Shown: positions 6,655 to 13,444 of the stretch, one piece after another
Layout of the letters: each line of letters begins with the position of its first letter
How positions within the stretch are numbered: the stretch's first letter is position 1
Assembly: GCA_032250675.1 (NCBI GenBank)
Contig: JAVVEY010000077.1
Location: 1 to 13,572, forward strand
Length of the DNA: 13,572 nt
Origin: Gaopeijia sp032250675
GTDB lineage: Bacteria; Gemmatimonadota; Gemmatimonadetes; Longimicrobiales; Gaopeijiaceae
Direction of reading: 5' to 3'
Notes under the pieces: model-generated
The model's database searches: none
The model's input: only the letters and a program-made list of their open reading frames with translations
What the model was told of the DNA's origin: nothing
Position numbers and translations under genes: made by a program

Positions 6655-6672
6655 GTTGTTATTATTGACAAC
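6655..6672. promoter_or_regulatory. 18-bp imperfect palindrome, candidate operator
   Basis: GTTGTTATTATTGACAAC: seven of nine pairs match, with the outer arms GTTGT/ACAAC perfect. It overlaps the -35 element of the plus-strand promoter and is close to the start of the minus-strand operon, so one bound regulator could control both. The TTGTT-N6-GACAA spacing differs from FNR/DNR boxes (TTG-N8-CAA). The regulator encoded at 9653-10297 is the natural candidate to bind here. Confidence 0.5.
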
Positions 6673-6693
6673 TACGAATACTACCGCGATCAT
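6665..6693 (+). promoter_or_regulatory. Sigma-70-like promoter for the RIC operon
   Basis: A perfect TTGACA (6665-6670), 17-base spacer, then GATCAT (6688-6693; 4 of 6 matches to TATAAT). Transcription would begin near 6700, leaving a leader of about 70 bases. The spacing is ideal and the element sits in the only AT-rich stretch of the region. Confidence 0.55.
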
Positions 6694-6772
6694 CGAATCG
6701 TGCAAGGCACTCCGGATGCGTCGAGCAGCGCCGCTCCCATCCGGATTCATACGGAATCGAGGAGATCGACGC

Positions 6773-7507
6773 ATGTCGAACGTGCAGACGGAATCGTGGA
6801 TGGACCGGACGGTCGGTGAGGTCGTCGCCGAAAACTACGGACGCGCCGCGGCCTTCACCCGGCTGGGGATCGACTTCTGCTGTGGGGGGAAGCGCACGGT
6901 GGCGCAGGCGTGCGCCAAGGCCGGGGTCCCTGCCGAGACGGCGATTGCGGAGATCGAAGCGGCCGACCGCGCGGCCCCGGCGGACTCCGACGACGAGATC
7001 CGCGCCTGGCCCGCGGCGCGCCTCTCCGCGCACATCGTCGACACGCATCACGACTACGTCCGACGGACACTCCCGGTGCTCGGCGCGTGGAGCGAGAAGG
7101 TCGCGCGCGTGCACGGCGAGCGTCACCCCGAGCTCCTCGAGGTGCGGACGATCGTGGCGACGCTCCAAATAGAGATGACGCGGCACATGCGCATGGAAGA
7201 AGACCACCTCTTCCCCCGCCTGGAGGTGCTCGACACCCGCCCCGACGAACTCGCCGGCGACCCGACCGAGCTGATCATCGCGATGGAGGACGATCACGAC
7301 GAGGTCGGTGGGCTGATGCGGCGCGCCCGAGAGGTGACGGCAGGCTTCGACCCGCCGGAGGGGGCGTGCGCCACCTACCGCGCCACCTTCGCGCTCCTCG
7401 AGGAGTTCGAGACCGACCTGCACCGGCATGTGCATCTCGAGAACAACCTCCTCTTCCCCGCGGCGCGGCGTGCCCTGGCCGGGCACGAGCCGGTCGCGCG
7501 CGGATGA
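6773..7507 (+). CDS. ytfE: Iron-sulfur cluster repair di-iron protein (RIC/YtfE/ScdA)
   Basis: A 244-residue protein of usual family length. The N-terminal ScdA_N domain (about 10-65) carries the diagnostic pair C36-C37 in IDFCCGG. The hemerythrin-like four-helix domain follows, with di-iron ligand candidates H92 or H93 (THHDYV), H138 and E142 (TRHMRMEEDH), H175 (DDHDEV), and H219/E223 (HRHVHLE). Proteins of this family repair Fe-S clusters damaged by nitric oxide and oxidants in the cytoplasm, and YtfE of E. coli has also been linked to NO handling. It is the first gene of a five-gene plus-strand operon with a good AGGAG ribosome site 8 bases before ATG. Its presence is the strongest single sign that this island answers nitrosative stress. 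Confidence 0.93.
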   Translation: MSNVQTESWMDRTVGEVVAENYGRAAAFTRLGIDFCCGGKRTVAQACAKAGVPAETAIAEIEAADRAAPADSDDEIRAWPAARLSAHIVDTHHDYVRRTLPVLGAWSEKVARVHGERHPELLEVRTIVATLQIEMTRHMRMEEDHLFPRLEVLDTRPDELAGDPTELIIAMEDDHDEVGGLMRRAREVTAGFDPPEGACATYRATFALLEEFETDLHRHVHLENNLLFPAARRALAGHEPVARG

Positions 7508-7522
7508 CCACGGACGCGTGAC

Positions 7523-8785
7523 GTGCTCCCCGCGAGCGCCGGATCCGCCCCGCCACCGCCGCCGCTCCTCCCGGGCGAGCACTTCGCGGCCGCGCTCCTC
7601 TTCCTGATCGCGGGCGCCGCCGGACTCATCTCGGCGGCGCCGGCGCTCGCGGCGGGCGCCTTCCTCTCGCCGCGCGTGGTCGCCACCACCCACCTCTTCA
7701 CCCTGGGGTGGATCACCACCGCGATCATGGGGGCGCTCCATCAGTTCATGCCGGTCGCGCTCGGGCGCCCCGTGCGCTCGATCCGCGTGGCGCACGTGAG
7801 CTTCGCGCTGCATGTGACGGGGCTGCCGACCTTCGTGGCGGGCCTCGCCACGGGCTCCTCGCGCGTGCTCGTGGTGGGGGCGGTCCTCCTCGCGCTCGGG
7901 CTCTCCACCTTCATCGTGAATCTCTGGGCGACGCTGGCGGGTGCGCGGCGGCGTGACCTCACCTGGTGGACGCTCCTCGCGGCCTCCCTCTTCCTCCTGA
8001 TGACGATCGGGCTCGGGCTCGTCCTCACCGGGAATCTCCGGTGGGCATTCCTCGGCGCGGACCGCATCGTGGCCCTCGGCGTCCACCTTCACCTGGCGCT
8101 CTTCGGGTGGGTCTTCCTCGTCATCGTGGGGGTCGCGCACCACCTCCTCCCGATGTTCCTCCTGAGCCACACCGAAGGCGATCGCCTCGCGCGCGCGGCG
8201 GCAGTCCTGACCGCTTCCGGCGCCGCCGCCGTCTTCGCGCTGCATCACGCCGCGCCACCCTTCTCCCGCACCCTCCCCGCCCTCCTCCTCGGCGGAGGGG
8301 TGGCGGCGTTCCTCGCGCACGCGGCGCGGCTCTACCGACACCGCCACCGGCGAGCGCTCGATCCCGGGATGCAGCTCGCCGCCGTCGCGCTCTTCGTGCT
8401 CGCGGCGGGCGGGGTGCCGGGCGCGCGTGTGGCGGCCGGCGGCGCCTCACCGCAGACCGCCACCCTCTACATCGTCCTCGTGCTCGGCAGCTTCACCCTC
8501 TTCGTCGCAGCCCACCTCTACAAGATCATCCCCTTCCTCGTCTGGCATCACCGCATCGCCCCACTCGCGGGGCACCGAAGCCCCCTTCCCCGCGTGGCGG
8601 ACCTCTTCTCGGCGGGGTGGGCCCGGACGGCGGGGGGAGCGCTCGGCACGGGTGTGCTGGGGCTCGCGCTCGGCGTCCAGGTGGGGTCGACCGCGACGGT
8701 GCGCGTGAGCGCGATCCTCTTCCTCGCGGGCGCGCTGACACAGAGCGTGCAGCTCGTGCGCCTCGCCCACCGTCGCCCCACATGA
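7523..8785 (+). CDS. NnrS-like / heme-copper-oxidase-like polytopic membrane protein
   Basis: A 420-residue protein, almost entirely hydrophobic, with about 12 predicted helices. Histidines sit in positions typical of heme-copper subunit I folds: H57 (TTHLFTLGW), H73 (ALHQFMP), H188/H190 (VHLHLALFGW), H206/H207 (VAHHLLPMF) and H331, H342, H343 (AHLYKIIPFLVWHHR). NnrS proteins are heme- and copper-containing membrane proteins that protect against NO; that role fits the RIC, DUF59 and DUF2249 neighbours. It may equally be a distinct NnrS-like branch rather than NnrS proper. The GTG at 7523 is the only start after the stop of the preceding gene, 15 bases away, and has no good ribosome site, so reinitiation from the RIC gene is likely. 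It overlaps the next gene by ATGA. Confidence 0.78.
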   Translation: MLPASAGSAPPPPPLLPGEHFAAALLFLIAGAAGLISAAPALAAGAFLSPRVVATTHLFTLGWITTAIMGALHQFMPVALGRPVRSIRVAHVSFALHVTGLPTFVAGLATGSSRVLVVGAVLLALGLSTFIVNLWATLAGARRRDLTWWTLLAASLFLLMTIGLGLVLTGNLRWAFLGADRIVALGVHLHLALFGWVFLVIVGVAHHLLPMFLLSHTEGDRLARAAAVLTASGAAAVFALHHAAPPFSRTLPALLLGGGVAAFLAHAARLYRHRHRRALDPGMQLAAVALFVLAAGGVPGARVAAGGASPQTATLYIVLVLGSFTLFVAAHLYKIIPFLVWHHRIAPLAGHRSPLPRVADLFSAGWARTAGGALGTGVLGLALGVQVGSTATVRVSAILFLAGALTQSVQLVRLAHRRPT

Positions 8786-9111
8786 CCTTGGACTCCGAAC
8801 TCCCGCCCGATGATCTCCCCCTCGCGGCTCCCTCGCTCGAGGCTCGCGTCCGGGCCGCGCTCCGCGAGGTGATCGACCCCGAAGCGGGACTCGACATCGT
8901 CACGATGGGACTCGTCTACCGCATCGAGGTGGATGGAGGCGATGTGACGGTGGTCCACACGCTGACGACGCGGGGATGCCCGCTCGAGGGATTCATCACG
9001 CAGGCGATCGCCGCGAGCGCCTCGCGCGTGGCCGGGGTCGAGACGGTCGATACCCACCTGGTCTGGGACCCGACGTGGCACCCCGGCCTCATCCAGACGG
9101 AGACGACATGA
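8782..9111 (+). CDS. DUF59/MIP18-family Fe-S cluster assembly protein (SufT/PaaD-like)
   Basis: A 109-residue protein with the family signature IDPEAGLDIVTMGLVY (31-46), a conserved cysteine C66 in TTRGCPLEG, and a terminal VWDPTWHPGLI (93-103). Relatives assist maturation or cluster delivery to Fe-S proteins. It is overlapped by ATGA at both ends, so it is tightly coupled with the NnrS-like gene and the DUF2249 gene. In an NO-response operon a spare Fe-S assembly factor makes sense for rebuilding damaged clusters. There is no suf or isc operon in view. Confidence 0.9.
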   Translation: MTLDSELPPDDLPLAAPSLEARVRAALREVIDPEAGLDIVTMGLVYRIEVDGGDVTVVHTLTTRGCPLEGFITQAIAASASRVAGVETVDTHLVWDPTWHPGLIQTETT

Positions 9112-9656
9112 AGACGAACGAAGGCGACGACACCGGCCCGGCCCCCTCACACTCCCCGGAGGCACGCCCGGGATGGCTCGACACCCTCGACCCCGAGCGC
9201 GTGGTCGAGGTCGATGTGCGCGAGGAGCTGCGCGCCGGCCGCGAGCCCTTCACGCAAATCATGACGGCGCGCGCCGGGATCGCGCCGGGCGGGACGCTCT
9301 GCCTCCGCGCGATCTTCGAACCGGCCCCGCTCTACCGCGTCCTGGGGAGTCAGGGATTCCTGCACCACGCCGAGTGCCTCGCGGACGACGACTGGCGCGT
9401 CTGGTTCCACCTCCCGGGCGACCCCGTCCCACCCGAACCGAGGGTGCTCGACGTCCGCGAGATGGAACCTCCCGACCCACTCGTCCATACCCTCGAAGCG
9501 ATCGAAGCCCTCCCCCCGGGAGGCACGCTCGTCCAGATCAATCGCCGCGTCCCGACCTTCCTCCTCCCGCACCTCGAGGAACGCGGCTTCGAGTGGGAGA
9601 TCGAGGAAACCGAACCCGACCTCGTCCGGGTCCACATCCAACGCAAGACCGAATGA
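9108..9656 (+). CDS. Double DUF2249 domain protein
   Basis: A 182-residue soluble protein. The first DUF2249 copy (about 33-102) contains DVREELRAGREPF, the PGGTLCLRAIFEPAPLYRVL strand-turn and a closing DDWRVWFHL. The second copy (about 113-178) repeats the pattern: LDVREMEPPDPLVHTLEAI, LPPGGTLVQINRRVPTFLLP, and a C-terminal DLVRVHI. The fold is TusA-like. DUF2249 proteins commonly neighbour hemerythrin, NO-reduction and denitrification genes, though I know of no settled biochemical role. ATGA overlaps on both sides make it part of the RIC operon. Confidence 0.88.
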   Translation: MKTNEGDDTGPAPSHSPEARPGWLDTLDPERVVEVDVREELRAGREPFTQIMTARAGIAPGGTLCLRAIFEPAPLYRVLGSQGFLHHAECLADDDWRVWFHLPGDPVPPEPRVLDVREMEPPDPLVHTLEAIEALPPGGTLVQINRRVPTFLLPHLEERGFEWEIEETEPDLVRVHIQRKTE

Positions 9657-10297
9657 ACACGCCCCGCATCGGCGAGACCCAGCGACGTATCGTGGAAGGC
9701 CTGAAACGCGCCGGGGTCGGGACGATCCCCGCACTCGCCGAGGAGCTGGAGGTCAACGTCGAGACGGTGCGCAGCCACCTGCGCTCGCTCGGGGCCGAAG
9801 GGCTCGTCGAACGCCGGGGTCGGCGACGCAGCGGCCCCGGGCGCCCCGAGATCCTCTGGGGACTCACCCCGGCGGCGGAGGCCCTCTTCCCCTCGCGCGA
9901 GGGTGACCTCCTCCGCGACCTCACCACCTGGCTCGAGGCCGAGGGGCGCGCGGATCTCCTCCAGTCGTTCTTCGACAGGCAGATCACCACGCGCCGGGGC
10001 GAACTCCTCGATCGCGTGGACGAGCTGGGCACCGACGACCGCGCGGCAGAAGTCGCGCGCATCCTGACGCGCGAGGGGTACATGGCCGAGGTCGACGAAG
10101 ACGACGAGGGGCGGACGCGACTGCGTCTCTGCCACTGCCCACTCGCCAAGCTCGTCGAGGTGAGCGGCGCTCCGTGCCGCGCCGAGGAGCGCTTCATCGA
10201 GGGGGTGCTCGGTCGATCCCTCGAGCGGGTGAGCTACATCCCCGACGGCGACGCCTCGTGCTGCTATGTCCTCAGCGAGGAAGCCTCCGAGGGGTGA
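9653..10297 (+). CDS. Winged-helix transcription regulator with SufR-like C-terminal cysteines
   Basis: A 214-residue regulator. The N-terminal winged helix (about 8-75) has the recognition helix near NVETVRSHLRSL and a basic wing ERRGRRRSGPGRP. The C-terminal domain ends in a cysteine set: C160, C162, C175, C203 and C204. C162-x12-C175 and C175-x28-C204 match the Fe-S ligand spacing I recall for cyanobacterial SufR; the position of SufR's fourth cysteine is Ser189 here. It therefore most likely binds a [4Fe-4S] cluster and senses NO, O2 or cluster status. Last gene of the operon, joined by ATGA, so autoregulation through the palindrome at 6655-6672 is a simple model. Distant COG2345-type family; exact signal unknown. 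Confidence 0.85.
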   Translation: MNTPRIGETQRRIVEGLKRAGVGTIPALAEELEVNVETVRSHLRSLGAEGLVERRGRRRSGPGRPEILWGLTPAAEALFPSREGDLLRDLTTWLEAEGRADLLQSFFDRQITTRRGELLDRVDELGTDDRAAEVARILTREGYMAEVDEDDEGRTRLRLCHCPLAKLVEVSGAPCRAEERFIEGVLGRSLERVSYIPDGDASCCYVLSEEASEG

Positions 10298-10305
10298 CGC
10301 CCCTC
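10289..10305. terminator. Hairpin at convergent gene ends
   Basis: GAGGGG (10289-10294) and CCCCTC (10300-10305) form a 6-pair stem with loop TGACG that includes the stop codon of the regulator gene. Only 35 bases separate the two convergent stops. There is no T-run, so termination is suggested by position more than by structure. Confidence 0.3.
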
Positions 10306-10332
10306 CCGGGCGACCTCCGTCGCGGGCGCCCT

Positions 10333-11787
10333 CTACCGAGCGACCGGCTCCCCGATCACGCGCACCACGCCGTCGTGCTTGTTGAGGAGGAAGATCGATC
10401 CCCCCGGTCCGGGACTCATGCGCAGATCGGTGCGCGAGGCGGGCTCGCGACCCTGCCGGGCGTTCTCGGCCCGGACGAGCTCGAGGAGCGTCGTCGGACC
10501 GTCGCCCGCATCGAGGAGGAGGCGCCGAAGCGAACGCTGGCCACCCGAGGGGAGCGGATCGAGCGGAAAGTGGAAGATCTCGCCGCTCGCCAACTCGCCC
10601 CAGAGCACCCGTCCCTCGAGCGCCGGGATCGCCCCGCTCCGCTGCACGACCAACCCCGTCACCGCCACCCGCTGGGTGAAGAGAGGATCCTCCTGGTCGT
10701 ACTCGGCCACCGGATACGTCACCCCCGACTCGGAGCGCGGGGCCGCCGTGGAGACCCCCTCGCGACCGACGTAGGCGAAGCTCCCTTCCCATCGATTCCA
10801 CCCGAGATTTGCGCCCGCCGTCACCACACTCACCTCCTCGACGGTGTTCTGTCCGATATCGGTCACGAAGAGGGCGCCGGTCACCGCATCCCACGCGAAG
10901 CGCTGAGGATTGCGAAGCCCCCAGGCCCAGATCTCCGGAAGCGCGCCCGCGCGCCCGACGAAGGGGTTCGAGGCCGGCACGCCGTACTCGCCGACTCGCC
11001 CCGCCGATCCGATGGGGTCGATCCTCAGGAGCTTGCCGAAGGCGGACCCGAGGTCCTGCGCGAGATCCTGCGGGTCGCCACCACTCCCGCCGTCGGCGAC
11101 GCCGATATGGAGGAGCCCGTAGTCGTCATCGCCCGGCTCGGCCAGGGGATTGAAGGCGATCTGCCCCCCATTGTGATTCCCGTACGGCTGCTGGAATCGC
11201 ATCAACTCACGCGGCGGGCCGCCGTCGTACCGTGCCGCCGTCGCGTCGGAGGCGACGAACTCGAGGAGCACGGTGTCGTGCGAATCGCTTCCGTCACGAG
11301 GGCCGAAGTCGGGGGACGGCGCGGTATTGTCGGTGTCGGTCCAGATGTAGAAGCGGCCGTATCCCGGAGCGTTTTCGGTGGCGAAGTCGGGGTGGAAGGC
11401 GAAGCTCTGGATGCCGCGCTCCCGCCCCCCTGACTCGACACTCACCCCCCACGCGGGGTCGTCCACATCGATGTACTCGACGAGGCCGGAACCGTCCGGC
11501 GCCATCGCGTAGAGCGGTCCCGTCATCTCGAGCACGAAGATCCGGTCGGTCCCTTCCTCCACGACGAGGTGCATCGCCCGCGCCGGCTCCCCATCCGTCT
11601 CGGGGAGGCGCACGAATTCGGACACCGCGACGCTGATCGCACCCGCCTCGACCGGGATCGGCTCGGGGAAGGGATCACCGGTCGTCTGTGCTCCCACCTC
11701 GAGGGACGTGAGGAGAGTTGCGATGAGGAGGACGACCCCGACGAGGACGGAGTCGGTGGTCGGAATCACGTTCGAGGAAGTGCGCAT
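10333..11787 (-). CDS. PQQ-dependent sugar dehydrogenase family protein (GSDH/Hhip-like propeller), secreted
   Basis: A 484-residue exported protein with a hydrophobic signal segment at about 13-29 and likely cleavage near VGAQ (31-34). The six-bladed propeller motifs of soluble aldose dehydrogenases are present: HPDF (132-135), NHNGGQIAFNP (204-214) with the histidine expected to act as catalytic base, GKLLRIDP (251-258), LRNPQRFAWD (291-300), TDIGQNTVEEV (309-319) and NLGWNRWEG (327-335). Members oxidise sugars or related alcohols with PQQ; many relatives have unknown substrates. No heme motif is present, so electrons must go to a separate carrier such as the cytochromes at 12543-13444. The ATG at 11787 is preferred because it gives a standard signal peptide; an in-frame ATG at 11832 is possible. 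Neither has a clear ribosome site. Confidence 0.83.
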   Translation of the reverse strand: MRTSSNVIPTTDSVLVGVVLLIATLLTSLEVGAQTTGDPFPEPIPVEAGAISVAVSEFVRLPETDGEPARAMHLVVEEGTDRIFVLEMTGPLYAMAPDGSGLVEYIDVDDPAWGVSVESGGRERGIQSFAFHPDFATENAPGYGRFYIWTDTDNTAPSPDFGPRDGSDSHDTVLLEFVASDATAARYDGGPPRELMRFQQPYGNHNGGQIAFNPLAEPGDDDYGLLHIGVADGGSGGDPQDLAQDLGSAFGKLLRIDPIGSAGRVGEYGVPASNPFVGRAGALPEIWAWGLRNPQRFAWDAVTGALFVTDIGQNTVEEVSVVTAGANLGWNRWEGSFAYVGREGVSTAAPRSESGVTYPVAEYDQEDPLFTQRVAVTGLVVQRSGAIPALEGRVLWGELASGEIFHFPLDPLPSGGQRSLRRLLLDAGDGPTTLLELVRAENARQGREPASRTDLRMSPGPGGSIFLLNKHDGVVRVIGEPVAR

Positions 11788-11958
11788 CGGCGAAATCGGG
11801 GCGGAGTCGGAAGTGAGGGTTCTCCTCTCCATGATGTCGGAGGTGTCGCCGCGATGCCAGACGAAGCGGGGGGTGCGAGAAGGAGGTTTCTGTTGCGTTG
11901 TGCGTGCATCGGATCGCAAGATGGCGGTCCACCCCGAATCCCCTTTGCCCCGCCCGAC
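11788..11958. promoter_or_regulatory. Divergent intergenic region before the secreted RidA gene
   Basis: These 171 bases lie between two divergent genes and must contain promoters for both, but I cannot pick convincing -35/-10 pairs. A strong Shine-Dalgarno-like AAGGAGG lies at 11880-11886, 6 bases before an in-frame TTG at 11893. This suggests the RidA-family gene could start at 11893, 22 codons before the ATG annotated. Confidence 0.4.
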
Positions 11959-12546
11959 ATGCACCGAGACCTTCCCGCGCTCGCCACCCGTCTCACCCTC
12001 GGCCTCCTCGCCGTCGGCTTTCTCACCCTCGGCGCCGCGCCCGCCGCCGCCCAGGGGTACGATCCCGAAGCGCGCCTCGCCGAGATGGGGATCACCCTCC
12101 CGGAACGCAGTGTCGAGGGTCGCGTCTTCAACCAGGTAGTGCAGACGGGCAACCTCGTCTTCACCTCGGGACACGCGCCGTGCGGGGAGTGGCCGGCAGA
12201 CGCCGGGGAGTTCCGCGGACGGGGCAAGGTGCCGAGCGAGGTCTCGGCGGAGATGGCGCAGCTCGCTGCGCGGCAGGTCGCGATCTGTACCCTCGCGAGT
12301 CTCAAGGCACACCTCGGCGACCTGAGCCGTGTCACCCGCGTGGTGCGCGTCTTCGGGATGGTCAACTCCGAGGGAGACTTCACGGGGCAGTCGGGCGTGA
12401 TGAACGCCGCATCGCAATTCCTCCTGGATGTCTTCGGGGAAGAGCGCGGGCGGCACGTCCGCTCCGCCGTGGGGATGGCCGCGCTCCCGGTTGGACTCAC
12501 CGTGGAGATCGAGATGGTCTTCGAGGTGGATGGAGGAGACGAATGA
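11959..12546 (+). CDS. Exported RidA/YjgF-family protein
   Basis: A 195-residue protein with a clear signal peptide: basic start, hydrophobic core at about 12-27 and cleavage near APAAAQ (27-32). The mature part (33-195) is a single RidA-like domain of the longer bacterial subgroup, with GKVPSEVS (89-96), RVVRVFGMVNS (127-137), FTGQSGVMNAAS (141-152) and the signature R168-S-A-V-G-M-A-A-L-P followed by VEIEM (182-186). The arginine and glutamate correspond to residues that bind the imine or enamine intermediate in RidA deaminases. Standard RidA is cytoplasmic; an exported form beside cytochromes c implies a different substrate. ATG at 11959 chosen for the signal peptide; a TTG at 11893 with a strong ribosome site is an alternative. 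ATGA overlap with the next gene. Confidence 0.87.
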   Translation: MHRDLPALATRLTLGLLAVGFLTLGAAPAAAQGYDPEARLAEMGITLPERSVEGRVFNQVVQTGNLVFTSGHAPCGEWPADAGEFRGRGKVPSEVSAEMAQLAARQVAICTLASLKAHLGDLSRVTRVVRVFGMVNSEGDFTGQSGVMNAASQFLLDVFGEERGRHVRSAVGMAALPVGLTVEIEMVFEVDGGDE

Positions 12547-13025
12547 CACGAAACAGACCCTTCACGCTCTCGGTGGTCGCCCTCGCGCTCGCGGGGTGTG
12601 GGGGCGCGCCCGTGGGTGAGCCGTCCACGCCGGACCCCGCGCCGGCGTCGGCATCCGCGTCGACCCCGGCCGCGACACCCGCGCCCACGACCGGTGGGTC
12701 GCGGCCCGCGAGCCTCTCTGACGGCGCGTACGCGGCGCACCAGGCGGAGCGTGGCCGGGCGGTCTTCGGCGGGGTCTGCTCGGAGTGCCACGACACGCGC
12801 GAGTTCCGTGGCGCCGACTTCCTCTTCGAGTGGGAAGGCTCGTCGGTGGGTCGACTCTATCGGGTGATCACACGCACGATGCCCGACGACGACCCCGGCT
12901 CGCTCACCGCTACGCAGTACCTCGACGTCGTCAGCTACATCCTGAGCCTCAACGGCTTTCCCGCCGGGGAGGTCGAGCTGGTGGCCGACGAGGCGTATCT
13001 CAACGCCCTCACGATCGAGTCGTGA
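12543..13025 (+). CDS. Monoheme cytochrome c lipoprotein
   Basis: A 160-residue lipoprotein: signal with lipobox LAGC (C19 becomes the lipidated residue), then a Pro/Ala/Ser/Thr-rich linker at about 22-57 that would hold the heme domain away from the membrane. The cytochrome c domain (about 63-142) has the heme site C79-S-E-C82-H83 and a likely axial Met113 (TRTMPDDDPGSL), with YLDVVSYILSLNGFPAG closing the fold. Class I cytochromes of this kind carry electrons from periplasmic dehydrogenases, often quinoproteins. Co-translated with the genes on either side (ATGA and GTGA overlaps). It is a paralogue of the next gene. Confidence 0.9.
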   Translation: MTRNRPFTLSVVALALAGCGGAPVGEPSTPDPAPASASASTPAATPAPTTGGSRPASLSDGAYAAHQAERGRAVFGGVCSECHDTREFRGADFLFEWEGSSVGRLYRVITRTMPDDDPGSLTATQYLDVVSYILSLNGFPAGEVELVADEAYLNALTIES

Positions 13026-13444
13026 CGGAGCGCCTTCCGGGGCTCGCGGCCCTCACGGTCATCGCGGCGCTCGCGCTCGCGCCCGGCACGACGAATGCCC
13101 AGGACTCGACCGTGACGACGCTCGACAGCATCTACACCGCGGCACAGGCGGAGCGCGGCCGCGAGGTCTACATCCGTGTGTGCTCGCAGTGCCACACCCT
13201 CGACTGGTACCAAGGCGAGATCATCCGCGCCTGGGAGGGAGGCCCCCTCTACAACCTCTTCGAGGTGATCAGCACGCGAATGCCCGAGGACAACCCGGGC
13301 TCGCTCTCGCGTCGCGAATACGTTGCCGTCCTGGCGTATATTCTCTCGATCAATGGACTCCCGGCTGGCAGCACCCCGCTTTCGACCGGCCGATCGAGAC
13401 TCGCGGCGATCCTCTTCAAGTTCGCGCAGCAGGAGACCCCATGA
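13022..13444 (+). CDS. Periplasmic monoheme cytochrome c, paralogue of the preceding gene
   Basis: A 140-residue protein starting at GTG 13022 in a GTGA overlap. Signal peptide about 1-26 (cleavage near TNA/QD). Heme site C54-S-Q-C57-H58, likely axial Met87 (STRMPEDNPGSL), and EYVAVLAYILSINGLPAG (99-116). The domain lines up with the previous cytochrome almost without gaps (AQAERGR, VCSxCH, RMPxDxPGSL, YILSxNGxPAG). The difference is that this copy is soluble after cleavage while the other is lipid-anchored, so they may work in series. The C-terminal tail (about 120-140) is unique. Confidence 0.9.
   Translation: MTERLPGLAALTVIAALALAPGTTNAQDSTVTTLDSIYTAAQAERGREVYIRVCSQCHTLDWYQGEIIRAWEGGPLYNLFEVISTRMPEDNPGSLSRREYVAVLAYILSINGLPAGSTPLSTGRSRLAAILFKFAQQETP

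Larger units (their letters stand above)
6641..6772. promoter_or_regulatory. AT-rich divergent control region of the membrane-redox operon and the RIC operon
   Basis: This 132-base spacer separates two divergent operons. Its left part (6641-6675) is strikingly AT-rich against a very GC-rich background. It contains the promoter and palindrome listed separately. The right half (6694-6772) would be the untranslated leader of the plus-strand operon and ends with AGGAG at 6760-6764, 8 bases before the ATG at 6773. Confidence 0.75.

Noticed and set aside
6662..8347. Minus-strand open frame of 561 codons opposite RIC and the NnrS-like gene
   Set aside because: Spans two well-supported plus-strand genes and their promoter, with low-complexity charged sequence and no recognisable domain.
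10174..11433. Plus-strand open frame of 419 codons after the regulator gene
   Set aside because: Overlaps the 3' end of the regulator in another frame and lies antisense to the PQQ-type propeller, whose motifs are clear.
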